A stretch of DNA of 64,000 nucleotides from Paralichthys olivaceus (GCF_024713975.1 NC_091094.1:12881001-12945000); one strand, 5' to 3'; counted from the stretch's first letter, positions 1 to 13,115 are shown. The notes: generated from the sequence alone by a model not told the origin. Program-made: numbers and translations.

Positions 1-295
1 TGATATGTTTTATTAGGTAACTTTCTAATATTTAGCTTCGCCGTGTTTGTAGGAAAGCGACAAACCAGCTATGATAACATGCTAACTGCTGCTCGGCTCT
101 TTGCTTTGTTTCATACATTCGTGCTAATGCTAACGCTTCACTTCACACCACTACTGTAGTTGAGGATGAACAGATGAGCGGCCGATGTTCCCTTTAACCT
201 TTGTATGAATCGGGTCTAACCCGGGTCAGAATCCACACTGAGATGAACCCCTTTGTGCTGTTTTTGTAGCTAGCGGGCTAGCTTGTTGATTAGCA
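1..295 (+). promoter_or_regulatory. pbrm1: pbrm1 5' flank and 5' UTR
   Basis: This stretch lies immediately upstream of the pbrm1 start codon at 296. It contains several copies of the core GCTAGC/GCTAAC (about 81-87, 121-135 and 267-286). A pyrimidine-rich stretch ending TTTTTGTAG at about 268 could be the acceptor of a 5' UTR intron, so the true promoter may lie outside the window. No TATA box is convincing. Confidence 0.35.
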
Positions 296-3200
296 ATGTC
301 AGCGAGCTCGAAGAGGAGAAGGGCCACTTCACCCTCCAGCAGCGTCAGCGGAGGGGGAGACCTCGACGATACCTCCTCTACTCCTGGAAGTGGCAGGAAG
401 CGAAGAAGGATCTCCAATGTCCCTCCTGTAGATATGGTGAATACACTTGTATTTATTGAATTGATTTTAATGGCAGTCATCGTTGGATGTGCGTCCTCGA
501 CCTTAAATCGAATTGATTTGGAGTCTTCTCTCCTCTCATTCAACCATTTGCAAACATTTTCTCTGGTGCTGTCGATCTTTAATTTGTCCTCTGCCCTCTC
601 AGATCGCTGTTTGCCACGAGTTGTTCAATGCTGTCAGGGACCACAAGGATGATCATGGAAGGCAACTTTGTGACGTTTTTCTGAGGGTACCAAAGAGAAG
701 GTATTATTATAGCATTACAAACTGGCCAAGATAAATTCTGCGCCCATGAAAAAACCCTATTACACACGTATTACTGTATTCCATGCAGAGATTTGACACT
801 CTGATTAGTGCCTGTGTATTGTTATGAAATGCAGCCTGTGGTGATGTTTTTTGTCCTCTCTTGCACTTTTTCAGGAATCTGCCTGATTATTACGAAGTTG
901 TCTCTCAACCAATTGATATGACAAAGATTCAGTATAAACTCAAGTCAGAAGATTATAATGATGTGGAGCAGCTGACAGCTGATTTCCAACTCATGTTCAA
1001 CAATGCCAAATCATTCTACAAGGTATGGTATAGCAAAGAGAGTACTTGCATCATTAATAATTTATTCCTGTATTTACATGCCCTCTCTGAGTTTAAAATT
1101 AATTATTGTTAAAAACGTCTTTTTCAATGTTTCTTCTCTCCACATATTACTATACTAAGCTATGACTAGTCCTGTAGTAAAGAAATTATCTTTTAATTAA
1201 TAATTAATTAATCAATATAGTCTTATATATTATTGTACAGGGGAATTAGATTAATTTTTTTAATTAATATCATGCCCCTCAATCTTGATATATTCATTTT
1301 TTTTTCATGTACAACACTTCAGAGGGACAGTGAGGAGTATCAAGCTGCATGTAAGCTGTGGCAGGTGTATCTTCAAACAAGGAGTGAGTTTGTGCAGCCT
1401 GGAAATGGAGATGATGATGATGAAGATGGTGACGACATGATGGATAATCCAGGAATGTCAACAGAGGATGAGGCAAGTGATAGTACTAGTTAAATGTATT
1501 GTTCAGTTTCTTTGTCTGTCTATCAGTGAGTGAAATGTGTGAATATGCTTTTAATCTGCATTTTGTGGTGACTCGAGTTTATTGTATAGAAAAACAAGGG
1601 CTGCTGTGAAACCTAATTCATGCATAATTATCACCTTTCAGACCTCAACTGGTAGTTTGAAGGAGGTGTTGGAGCAACTCTTGGAGGCTATAGTGTCACA
1701 CGCTGATCCCTCAGGGCGTCTGGTCAGCGAACTGTTCCAGAAACTGCCTTCCAAAGTGGTAAGTCTTTGAACAGTCTTTGGGTAAACATCAATTCCCATG
1801 AAACTGTTATGTTTTTAACATTTATTTTTCAGCTCTAACAACAATACAAGTTTATGATCGATTAAGAAAGCCACATTCATGCTAAAGCAATCCATTCAGA
1901 TTTGTACTATAATCTACAACAGTTTAATAGTGCCAGTCATCTTCATCTCATCAGTTTATATTTGTCTTTCTTTTCTAGCATTACCCAGACTACTATGCCG
2001 TTATCAAGGAGCCAATAGATTTGAGAGCAATTGCTCAAAGAATACAGGTAGACATCAGACTCACTCACTGAATTAACTCTTGTCAGCACAACATATTTTA
2101 TTCTAACTAGCACCAACTTATTTCATTTGAATAGATTGGATACTATAAAGGTGTCAATGCGATGGCCAAGGACATTGACCTGATGGCCAAAAATGCCAAA
2201 ATGTACAATGAACCAGGATCTCAGGTTTTTAAGGTAAACTTGTCTTTTTGATTTCTTTTCCTTTTTCAATAAGATTTAACATAACTTCAAATAATAACAA
2301 TTGTTCTCTTACTGTACAGGATGCAAACACCATAAAGAAAGTGTTCATCCAGCGGAAGACTGAACTTGAACATGCAGAACCCACTAAATCAAGTCTTCGC
2401 ATCAGGTATTAAATAATAATAATAATAGTATTTAGGGTACAATTCTTTTTATCGCAAATAAGAGCAAATCACTCCCTGATCCAAGACGGATTCTTTCAAG
2501 ATCTACAATGGTGTAAGCCTTGTGTCATAACTGTTCTTATTCAGAAATCGCAGGTCTGGCCAGGGTGATCGACTTTCTGGTGTCAGCGTTGCTCTTCACT
2601 ACGGTTCAGAGAGTGAGGACGACCCTGTTCTCTCTGGTAAGTATTGTTGCTTCAAGATTAAATATTTTACCTTGTGTTTGTGTAACAGTTTACCATATGA
2701 ATGTTTGCAGGCTCTGTGTGTTATGATGAGGGAGAGTCAGAGGCTGAGAGTCAGAGTTCTAGTATGGAGATGAGTAACCCGATCTTCCAGCTGTATGAAG
2801 CTGTGCGGGGTGCCAGGAACAACCAGGGCCAGGTCTTCTCTGAACCCTTCCAGCACCTGCCATCTCGCAGGGAATATCCCGATTATTATCAGCAGATCAA
2901 ACAGCCCATCGCTCTGCAGCAGATCAGGTAAGGAACTCTCATTCAATATATACAAGTCAGCAGTGTAGAACATTTAAAAACCAAAAGGTCAAAATTGATT
3001 AATGTTCAATTCAATTTTAGTGAATTTTGTTTTGTTTTTAAGGACAAAGATGAAGAATGGGGAGTATGAAAGTGTTGAGCAGATGGACGCTGACCTCAAT
3101 CTAATGTTTGAGAATGCAAAGCGCTACAACATGCCTAACTCAAGCATTTACAAACGAGCCTTCAGGCTTCAGCAGATCATGCAGGTAATGATTTCTCAAT

Positions 3201-5710
3201 TAATCGCTGTCAGGTTGTGCTGGAAGATATTTCTATTCAATCCACATAATTTGAAACAGACCAGCAGAGATACCCCTTATCTTGCGTAGAAAGATAAGCA
3301 AACATGAGTGTCTATTGTGATACTATATGCATCTGTCTCTTGCTGTCTGGACAGGCAAAGAGGAGGGAGCTTTTAAGGAGAGATGATGAGGATGGAGACA
3401 GCATTCTGTCATCTGATGCAGGGAGTGTCAAGAGGAAAAGGTATAGCAGTTTTACATTTTCTAAAATTATCTATTGCTCTCTCTCTCAAACCACAGAAGC
3501 TTCTCTAGTCTGTTACCCTTAATTAGTTATTCTTGTATTCTGTTGCTCTGTATTTTCATGCGTGCTTATCCATATTATGCTTTTCTGTTTCAAGCCACAA
3601 GAAAAATGTCAAAAAGAACAGAATGAAAGCCCTTTACGCTGCAGTGACAGAGGCCAAGGAGTCAGGCACCAATCGGCGTCTCTGTGACCTTTTTATGGTT
3701 AAACCCTCCAAAAAGGACTACCCTGACTACTATAACGTCATCCTCGAACCTATGGACATGAAAACCATCGAACACAACATCCGCATTGAGCGCTATACCA
3801 CAGAGGAAGCTCTGATGGATGACATGAGGCTGATGTTCCGTAACGCCAGGCATTACAATGAAGAGGGGTCTCAGGTAGACTGTTTGAATCAGTTTTATTC
3901 AGTTCTGCCGATATTGTATCCATTGTATTCTTGTAACTCCCAATGTTTGGATTACATAGGTGTATAATGATGCTGATATCCTGGAGAAGATACTGAAAGA
4001 CAAGCGCAAGGAGTTAGGACCTTCCACTGAAGAAGAGGAAATGGGATCTCCAAAACTGAAACTAAGTAAGTTTGATGATATCAAGTTAAATTGCAGCCGG
4101 TTTAACTTTACATTGTTGCTGATCGTTTTCTAAAATATACCACATGTTCATTATGGTATAGAATTCACTAGAAGAGGTTTAAAACAATTAATTTCTCACA
4201 TAAAAATATTTGTTTGCTAATTATCCTTTGGTAATTCATGTATGAAGTCCAGCCTGCCCTTGCACCTCCATGTGGAAGAAAGATTTTACCCTTTTCTTTT
4301 TTTGCACAGGGTTTCATTTTTCAATCTACAGCAGTGTTTCTCATTAATTACAGAGACAGATGTTGGCCTGTCAGAGTCCCAATTTGTCCTCCCACAGTTT
4401 CATAATGAACCAAATATTAACACAGAATCTTCAGTATCTTTACCTGTTAAACACAAAATATTTGCAGGGCACATTCAGGATCACAGCAGCGGAGAAATCC
4501 TTTGTTTGGTGATTTTTCCATTCACCATGTACAATGGCAACAGTGAAAAGGCTAGCTGACAGATTATTAGGCCTTTGCAGTGGTCTGTGCTCTTTTGAGT
4601 GCTTTCATGTAGCTGTTAGTAACACTATTTTTTACAATACATGACCTAACTGTAATTTTTAGGAAAGAGTGGTGTTTCTCCAAAGAAGTCCAAATACCTC
4701 ACGCCCCTCCAGCAGAGGTTGAATGAGCTCTATGACGCTGTGCGGAACTTCACTGATCGCAGAGGACGGCGTCTGAGCCAGATCTTCCTCCGTCTGCCGT
4801 CTCGTGCCGAGTTGCCTGACTACTATGCTACCATCAAGAGGCCCATCGACATGGAGCGCCTGCGAAGTCATATGGCGGCTGGTCGTTACCAGGATGTTGA
4901 GGCCCTGGTTGAGGACTTTGTTCTCATGTTCAACAACGCCTGCATATACAATGAGCCAGAGTCTCTGATCTACCGAGACGCTCTGGTGTTGCACCGGGTG
5001 CTGCTGGAAACACGTAAGCAGCAGGAGGGTGGTGAGGACTCTGGGCCTCCTGCTGTTGGACTTCTGGTGAGAGAGCTGATCCGGAACCTGTTTGTGTCAG
5101 TGCTGGGCCACCAGGATGAAGAGGGCAGATGCTACAGCGACTCGCTGGCTGAGATTCCTGCTGTGGATCCAGCCTCTCCTGAGAAGCCACCACTCAACTT
5201 TGATGTCATAAGGATGAACGTGGACCGAGGCCGCTACAGGAGACTGGATGTTTTCCAGGAACACATGTTTGAGGTGCTGGAGAAGGCACGCAGGCTACAC
5301 AGGTATACAAATTTATTATAAAAAGACATGATTTATATACAATGTAGTCTGAGGCTGTGTCAGTAAAATGATTAGCTCTGTTTTGTTTTCTGGTTCGCTG
5401 TCAGCACATGTTATGCTTTTGTTACAACAAGTAACAACTTAAGTCACATCAAAATAGAGAAACCTTTCCCCTTTTCACTTTTGCAGGACTGACTCTGAGA
5501 TATTTGAAGACGCAGTTGAGCTGCAGCAGTTTTTCATTAAAATCAGGGATGAGCTATGCAAGAATGGAGAGATCCTACTGTCCACTGCGCTCAACTACAC
5601 GTCAAAACACCTGCACAGTGACGTGGATCAGGAGAAAAGGGAAAAAATTCCCAAAGAGATCGAGGAGGACGAGCAAAAGAAAGAAGAAGAGGACGAGGAG
5701 GATAATAAAG
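296..5710 (+). other. pbrm1: pbrm1 exons 1-16: six bromodomains
   Basis: Exons: 296-436, 603-700, 875-1022, 1323-1472, 1642-1758, 1979-2047, 2135-2233, 2320-2405, 2545-2636, 2711-2927, 3043-3184, 3355-3440, 3595-3874, 3960-4065, 4663-5302, 5487-5710. BD1 is exons 2-4, BD2 exons 5-8, BD3 exons 10-11, BD4 exon 13, BD5 and the start of BD6 the single 640-nt exon 15, with BD6 ending in exon 16. BD1-5 each keep a PDYY motif and the acetyl-lysine-binding Asn ([35 protein letters not shown]). BD6 has no such Asn and looks degenerate, as in other vertebrate PBRM1. Exon 9 ([10 protein letters not shown]) lacks the optional segment that human isoforms insert before it. Confidence 0.93.
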
Positions 5711-8700
5711 GTATATGAACTGTTTTTATAATGAAGAGGTCTAAAAATGTTGATGTGGTATCCATCTCAAATAAATATACATTTCTACCTCTAAGATGGT
5801 GAGAAAGCTGGAGACCTGCAAGGAGAAGCATGGCAGTCGGAGTCAGAGACAGAGCGTGTGTACAGTCAGGACTGCACCTTTGAAAACTGCACCTACTATG
5901 TGGGGGACTTTGTGTATGTGGAGCCGTCGAAACCAAACCTGAAGCCACACATCGTCTGTATTGAACGTCTGTGGGAGAATGAAGCAGGTACCACAATCAA
6001 CTATTTAAAAAAATAAATAAAATGACCACAATACCTATGTCACTTTACATACAGTTTGCTATGAATGGGACAATATGTTGTACCTTTTTTTTTTTTTTAA
6101 ATCAGCTGACAGGATTAATTTAAGAAATGTTTGTTTTGTACTCTAAATATTGATTATTGATGATTGCAATGGATCCATTAAAATGGTAAAATCTCAATTT
6201 TCCTGTACTGAATTTTGCTTGTATTTGTGTTTGAAGGTGAGAAGTGGCTGTATGGTTGCTGGTTTTACAGGCCAAGTGAAACCTTCCACCTGGCCACACG
6301 CAAGTTTCTGGAGAAAGAGGCCTTCAAGAGCGACTACTACAACAAAGTGTCCCTCAGCAAAGTCTTGGGCAAATGTGTAGTCCTGTGTGTGAAGGTAAGA
6401 CCTTCTACAGAACCTGAGCCACATGATGAAAAGTGTTTTTACTCTGCAGAACAGTGCTAACCTATTCATTACCTTTTCTGGTGCATGTAGGACTATTTCA
6501 AAATGCAGCCAGAGGGCTACAGGCCTGAGGATGTGTATGTCTGTGAATCCCGCTATGCTGCGAGGAACAAATCCTTCAAGAAGATCAAGATATGGGCCAT
6601 GCCTGCGAGCTCTGTGAAGTTGGTCTCACGAGAGGTGCCTTTGCCCGTTGTCCGTGTAGCCTCCATGTTCGCTAAGCCTAACCAGGACAAGCTAACAATC
6701 TCATATGCGGACAGTGGCAGTTTTGTGGAGAAGGTAAGGTGATACTGTATTAAACATGGCCTATGTAAACTATGTAGTCCAAGTTTTGATGGATAACTTG
6801 ATTCATTTGTTGTGAGTTCTGTTTTTTTGGTCTCACTGAGCTTATGAGCTTATGGACAAGCTTAATTAACTAATTAATTATTAGCTGTTTATTCAATAAT
6901 AATTAAATACAAAGTTTTACTGTAAAATAAATGGAGACAAAAAAGACAGATCTTAGACCCAGATACTGGAGATGATACTAGACTGAAAGGTTGGAGTTCA
7001 GGTATAAATGAAAAATAAAATCCAGAGTTTATTGTGTCCTAGCTGGTACATCGTCAGTTGGACTTGATTGCAGGGTTCAGTTGAATTAGGTAATCTTAGC
7101 TTAGTTTCAGGATCTTGGTGTAACAGTGGAGTAATGACTTGCAGGAAGTGTCGAGCAGGCTCAAACATTTTCAAACTCCTTTATATTAAGCACTTAACAT
7201 TAAACACTGAACCACACTGGTAACTGTCACACCACTGTTTCACATTGTTTAATTTTGACCGTTTTCCGTGCACCATCCAGGCTTCTAATGCACTTCATGT
7301 GCATTGTTGCCACACTTGTCAGTGGGACTTCACTTATACATAAAAAAAGGCAAAAGTAGGTATGGAAGTAACACAAATTGAGATATAGCAAGAGAGTGTA
7401 GTGACTCTACTCCACTTGGTGGCGGTAATGAGTGACATATTGTGTTTTATTTTTCCCAACAACCTTTTAACTTTGTCAGCTTCTAATTCAAAATGTTGCC
7501 ATATTGGCAGAGTTTTAGTTTTCTCTGAGGCAGCTCATCATCGTTCCATAAACACATGAACTTGTAACGAAACACATGTGCCATGTGAATCTTTCCCCCT
7601 CCTTCTAAAATGCGATCTATTTTATGTTGCCAGTCACCATCGGCTCCGTTAGTCTGCTTTGAAACAAATACAATATTAAATAACAGGTTGTGATACTACT
7701 TACTGCTAGTGCAATACAAGTTACATTTAGCTTTAGGTTGCTCATCACGTTCATCATGACAAATATCAGTTCAGCCATTTTGCATGAAATTAACCAGTTA
7801 AAGCTCCTACACCAGACCAGGCAGGCAAAACTGAAAATCAACCCAACTCTTACCTCGTATTTAAGTTTATTTGTCAAAATATAAACACCCACCTGGGTCC
7901 TCTTTGTTTCTTCTAAAAGGAGAAAGAGGATGTCCCTGTGGAGATGACTGGAGCTGAGCCCGGTTGTCAGCATTATGAACAGTTATACTACAACAACAAG
8001 TGGTTTAAAGTGGGAGACTGTGTTTACATCCAGTCTCACGGTCTGTCAAAGCCCCGGGTTGCCAGGTGAGTGAAAATATATTTTTCTCTCTAGTGTAAGA
8101 AGGCCTCCTGAGGTCTAATATGTCATTGGTGCTATATAAATATAATGGAGGTATCAATTAATGGAAATATGATTCCCTTGACTGCAGGATAGAGAAGCTG
8201 TGGGTGCAGAATGGAACTACTTACTTCTTTGGACCAATCTTCATTCATCCTGAGGAAACCGAGCATGAGCCCACAAAGATGTTCTACAAGAGAGAAGTTT
8301 TTCTGAGCCACCTGGAAGAGACTTTGCCCATGACCTGTGTCATAGGTACTGCCTTGATAACTTCCTAAAATTAATTTGAATGTTGGCGTCCATCATCAGT
8401 TTCATTAACAAACATGTTCTGTCCTTCCTCTCTGCTCTCCAGGTAAATGTATGGTTTCCTCGTTCAAGGACTTCCTGTCATGCAGATCCACCGAGGTCTC
8501 GGAGGACGACGTCCTGCTGTGCGAGAGCCGCTACATTGAGACTGAGAAGCAGATGAAAAAGTTCAAGGGTCTGAAACGCTTCTCATACTCCGCCAAGGTG
8601 GTGGAGGAGGAGATCTTCTATTTCAGGTTAGTCAGGGAACCAGACCGCTTAGTTTGTTCAATGTTTTCAAATTTTCTCAAAGTCTGGGTGTCTTTTCGGT

Positions 8701-11700
8701 CTTGCACAGAAAACTGGTGGTGCCCCAGAAGGAAGCTTCACCCTTTTTGGATAAGAAGATAGATGAGCTTGAGGTTAAACTGGCCGACATAGAGGACGGA
8801 GATGATGATATGGAAGATATGGACGATGAGGAGGCTCCAGTAACACCTTCTATGCCTCAGATACCAATGCCACATGCAAGCGATATGGACACGCTGCCAT
8901 ATACACCTTCTCAGGTACCTTGACACCTCTAAAAGCCTGAATCTTATATCCAAGGCTTAAACCCTCTGCTCCTAATATTAGCACAAACACTCTCACACAA
9001 CCAGTTTGATTTTTTAACTTGTTTGTTTTTCCATGAAGTCCACTCCCAAAGTGAAGGGCTTATCAAAAAAGGAAGGGGCCAAGAGAAAGATCAACATGAG
9101 TGGCTATATCCTGTTCAGCAGTGAGATGCGAGCTGTCATCAAAGCGCGACACCCAGACTTTTCCTTTGGGGAGCTGAGTCGACTCGTTGGCACCGAGTGG
9201 AGGAACCTCGAAGCTACCAAGAAAGCCGAGTATGAAGGTGAGAGCAAGAGCTTTATTTGTTGTGAAAGACCTTTTAATGTGAGCAGAAGTCAAAACTTTA
9301 AATCTTTATTTTTTTTTTATTTTGCAGAACGTGCGGCCAAAATAGTGGAGCAACAAGAGCGCGAGAGGCCGGCCCAGAAGCAAGCATCCCCTAGAGCAGG
9401 TACCCCAGTAGGGGCACTGATGGGGGTGGTGCCTTCGCCTAGCACTATGGGAATGATAAACCAGACCATGACACCTGTGTCAGGTAACCCCTCTCAGAGA
9501 CAGCACGAGTGTTTGGCAACAAGGCAGCAGAGGAATAAGGCGTGACTATTTAATCCTCTAATTTTCTAACCATTTTAAACGTAATATTTATCTAATAACT
9601 ACATTCACAAAGCAACATTTTCTCTTCTCTTGCTGCTGTTTCATATTGTTTTATGTTTCATAGTTCTATTATCACCAGCTTCATATGTGAGACTGCATGA
9701 CATTGACTGCATGATTGTTATTTTAACCAAGAATCTCTTAAATACAAAAAAACCTAACTTTCATGCTCATTTTATCCGCTAACATTTCTCAGACCCATTT
9801 GTATTTGTCTGCCCCTTTCACACACTGAACCTCTAACATCACTGGATGTGTTCAATCTGGTGGTTTTATCATACTGAAAACATTTTCAAAGGCAGCACAG
9901 CAGGAACAACAGAAGAGAGATGGATAGAGTAAAGCTGTACAAAGGGGCTCACTCTAAATTTTCAGTATACCTAAATGACTGAATCATATCAAATATTAAA
10001 TTTACAGTGATTAGTTTTACACTGTGGTATTGCTCCTTCTGCTCTCCCTAGAGCTGTAGTTACACATTCTGAGACCAACAAAGTAAAATAAGTGAGCATG
10101 AATGGCTCGCGGTGCATGTGTGAAAGGGGCCACAGTGTGCAGTAGTAGTGCATGTTATATTAGAGTCAGCTGCATGTCACTTATGCATGGATATGTTGTT
10201 GTCCTCTCCTCCGCCCTCTTCCCCAAGGCATGATGGGAGCTTACGGCCCACCTTATATGCCCATGCAGGGCCCCCATGAGGGCTTGTTGAGTGTGGCAAC
10301 AATGTCACCTCACTCTGCAGGGGGGTCCCACCTGCCTCTTCACCATCTCCAGCAAGGTATGCCTGGGTACCCTGGCATGCCTCATCAGGGTAAGGGCCAC
10401 TGTCCTAGCCACACCTGCTCAGTCGGTCACATCCAGTCGTGTCTCTCCTGCTGGAGGGGTTTACCTGGTGCAGAGGCTGCACTGCCAGATTTACTGAGCG
10501 AGCAGAGGCAAAGCTCTCTGGTCTACAACATCCTCTCTCAAAGTGTGCACACATCCCACAACAATAGTATACAGGATCCATACACACATTCACAGATACA
10601 GTGTAATGCATGTTAAAACTGAGACCAAATAACTAACATTCAACTGATATTCAAACTAACATTCAACCGGTATTTGATTATATTCAGAAACATTTCTACT
10701 GTACAAATAATCATTGTAGATCTAAAGAAAAACCAGTCTGAGTTTTCTCCAGGTGCTGAATGCAGAGAGAATAAATATTGTCATCAAACAGGTATGATGG
10801 GAGCTGGTATGAATGGCATGGCAGGAAGTCCGGCATCAGGAACCTTTATGCAACAGGTGAGGCCCAGTCCCGAAAACACTAGACCATATTGTTGAATTCA
10901 AATACTTGATGATAATTTTGTTCCCTCCATAATTTAGCATATAATTATCACATACTTCAATGTTGCACTTGTTGTCCACATCCTAATAAGTATATTGTCA
11001 TTGCTTGATTTTAGCCTGGGATGTTCAGCCCAGGACAACTCGCTCCTCCTCCATATCCAGGACAGGGCCAGTTAGGCCAGCCCTCACACCTGCAGCCCAC
11101 CACCCCCATGTTTGTGGCTCCACCACCAAAGACACAGAGGGTGCTCCACTCAGAGGCCTACCTGAAGTACATCGAGGGCCTGAATTCAGACTCTGCCACT
11201 GTCAGCAAGTGGGACCAAACACTGAAAGGTGGGGTCCCTTGAGTGGTCTTTTGTTTTTACTCACGGCCTCCTGGGTGAGGGGTGTTTTTCTGTCTCTGTA
11301 TGTGTGTGTACAGAATATCCTCAGAACAGAAACTTGATTTGAATCGTGGTCACATTAGTGTCTGTTTTATATTGATGGTTTTCTGCATAAATAAAGATTC
11401 CACATAAAGATTATGCTTCTGCATAAAGATTTGAATGGATTTCTTTTTAAAATGTTAAATTCATACTTAGCTGTTTTTTCTTTCAGTCAAGACGTGTATG
11501 TTGATGTTTAATGTTTCCTGTTACAGGTAATGTGATTATTGTTCACAAATGAAGAACAATAAGTGATAGAAATGGGTATGTAGATTTATAAATATACGTC
11601 AGAAAAGTATTTCAATATTATTCCCAACCTAATGCAGGGAGGTATAGTGATGGATGGGTCTGTCTATCCGTTTGTCTGTAATCTTTTCATTTTTGGAGCG

Positions 11701-12242
11701 GATTTTAAAATCATTTGGACTTTTTACATGAAAGTTTACAATTATGTTAATCAGGTAGTAAAGTGGTGCTTCTTGATATTTTGGGTTTCTTGGAATATTT
11801 TTCTCTGCATTTAAATAAAAATTTGTTTGACTTGTCTAAATTAAGAGTAGGCTGTCAACGCAGAATGTTTCTCCAATAAGCAACAGGGCCCTGGATCACA
11901 GGACCACTCAATTCTCTAGACCTAACCCTTGCTTTAAATCCACTATTTGATACCGTGATCAGAGACTGTTCAGCTTTGTTTCTTTATAGGCATAATTGTT
12001 TTACCCTTTAAACAGCTATTTCAAAAACCTACAGTTTATTTGTGTATTTTAATCCAGTACCTTTTGCGTTCACAACAGCTCATAGGCGAGATGCTCACCT
12101 GACCAAAGAGCAGGAGAGCAGGCTGCCAGCCCACTGGTTGAAGAGCAAGGGAGCCCACACCACCATGGCGGATGCGCTGTGGCGCCTGCGTGACTTGATG
12201 CTGAGAGACTCTCTGAACATCTGTCAGGCATACAACCTGTAA
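296..12242 (+). CDS. pbrm1: Polybromo-1 (BAF180), PBAF chromatin-remodelling subunit, complete
   Basis: PBRM1 is the nuclear subunit that defines the PBAF form of SWI/SNF; its bromodomains read acetylated histones. I joined 29 coding exons whose phases all agree, giving 4941 nt and 1646 residues; human isoforms run about 1580-1690. Domain order is a basic N-terminus with a [11 protein letters not shown] motif, six bromodomains (about 50-850), two BAH domains (about 925-1050 and 1115-1240), an HMG box (about 1340-1410), a Pro/Met/Gly-rich linker and a conserved C-terminus with [16 protein letters not shown] sequence (here AHWLK). The ATG at 296 was chosen because the residues after it match the vertebrate N-terminus. 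The protein stops at QAYNL, about three residues short of the human end. Intron 4 uses a GC donor. The exon coordinates are given in the three sub-entries below. The match is end to end, so the identity is close to certain. Confidence 0.97.
5796..8914 (+). other. pbrm1: pbrm1 exons 17-23: tandem BAH domains
   Basis: Exons: 5796-5987, 6237-6394, 6491-6733, 7920-8065, 8188-8345, 8443-8626, 8710-8914. Both BAH repeats show the family signatures: [11 protein letters not shown], then [13 protein letters not shown] and [13 protein letters not shown] in the first; [13 protein letters not shown], then [12 protein letters not shown] and FYKREVFLS in the second. Each ends with a CESRY-type motif. The 1186-nt intron 6734-7919 is the longest in the gene. 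It holds no coding signal that I can support, only a short fragment near 7400 (TTGGTGGCGGTAATG) of a type often seen in dispersed vertebrate repeats. Confidence 0.93.
9039..12242 (+). other. pbrm1: pbrm1 exons 24-29: HMG box and C-terminus
   Basis: Exons: 9039-9237, 9328-9483, 10228-10389, 10792-10856, 11015-11228, 12079-12242 (stop TAA 12240-12242). The HMG box spans exons 24-25 ([16 protein letters not shown], then [15 protein letters not shown]). Exons 26-28 encode the low-complexity Pro/Gly/Met linker followed by [14 protein letters not shown]. Exon 29 encodes the conserved end. Exon 27 has a second possible acceptor at 10753, which would add 13 in-frame codons. This part of the gene is commonly alternatively spliced in vertebrates. 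Confidence 0.92.
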
Positions 12243-12510
12243 TCCGTAGGAAACTCAAACCACTATAACCAGCTCTCCCACTGCTCTTATCCTCAAGCTA
12301 CAGCAGAGTTTAGAAAGCATTATAGACCACAGAAGCAATATTTTATAGTGAATCATGATCAGTTTTATATTTATTAGTTAACAAAATGAGCTTGATAGTG
12401 ATTTGTGTGTGTGTGTGTTTTTTTTTTACACCATTTAGATGAATTGTGTTGTAAAACCAGTGTTTTCTGGCTCACTGATACTTAAAATAAAAATCTGAAT
12501 ACCCTGTTGA
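12243..12510 (+). terminator. pbrm1: pbrm1 3' UTR with poly(A) signal
   Basis: The 3' UTR follows the TAA. An AATAAA hexamer sits at 12486-12491, about 245 nt after the stop, inside an A/T-rich stretch. It is the first good hexamer downstream of the stop and the likely cleavage signal. Confidence 0.6.
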
Positions 12511-12534
12511 TGATGTTTGTTACGTCCTGTCCAT

Positions 12535-12800
12535 TTTTTGGTTTGTAAGCAGACACAGTTTTCCACAAAACTTGGTGGAAGACTGCCGTTGGTCAGTAAA
12601 GAATCCATTCAGTTTGTTGTGGATCCAGGATTTTAATTTCTGTCCTTTACATTGGGAGATGAGACAGGAATAATTCATGGACATTGAAGAAAAAAAGGAT
12701 GTTTAGGAAACTAATTTCTGAGTGTGTGAAATGTTCTGCAGCTTGATTTAATTTAAGGGGACTGTTAGGCCTGGCAGAGGGTTGTGTTCTACTTAGTGTG
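12535..12800 (+). repeat. Dispersed repeat, family B, copy 1 (degenerate)
   Basis: This stretch shares blocks in the same order with 20096-20425: AAACTTGGTGGA, ATCCAGGATTTT, GGAATAATTCATGG, GTGTGTGAAAT, AAGGGGACTGTT and a GTGTTCTACT-like end. It is a diverged copy of the same element, lying just past the pbrm1 3' end. Class unknown; I cannot assign it from sequence alone. Confidence 0.6.
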
Positions 12801-12805
12801 TAGCT

Positions 12806-13115
12806 TTAAAGGGATAGTTCACTGAAAAATGTACTACTACTCACCACTGTGCCGATGGAGGTGACATGTTTGAGTCCAGAAAACACTTTTGGAGTTTCAG
12901 GGGTAACTTGGAGCAGCATGGAGGTATTTTTATCTGTTGTTGTTTTTACATTTGAAGAATCAGTCACCAGGTACTTTGCTTGTATTGGATTTGGCTGCAA
13001 AGCTGTTTTCCCCTGAAACTCCAGAAGTGTTTGCTTTACCCAGCTCCCCCTCCATCGGCATAGTGGTGAGTAGATACTGAGTGAATTTACATTTGTTGGG
13101 GAACTGTTCCTTGAC
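12806..13115. mobile_element. Foldback MITE-like element
   Basis: The two halves form a long imperfect inverted repeat. The left arm (about 12840-12905) contains CCGATGGAGG, then AACACTT, then TGGAGTTTCAGGGG. The reverse complement of 12995-13065 gives the same blocks in the same order. The outer ends (AAAGGGATAGTTCAC near 12808, and GGGGAACTGTTCCTT near 13099) are also imperfect inverted repeats. No coding capacity remains. This is the structure of a non-autonomous foldback element. Confidence 0.7.

Noticed and set aside
6140-6215. C/D box snoRNA candidate in a pbrm1 intron (TTGATGAT and a downstream CTGA)
   Set aside because: The C box lacks the first purine, and there is no terminal stem or convincing antisense element.
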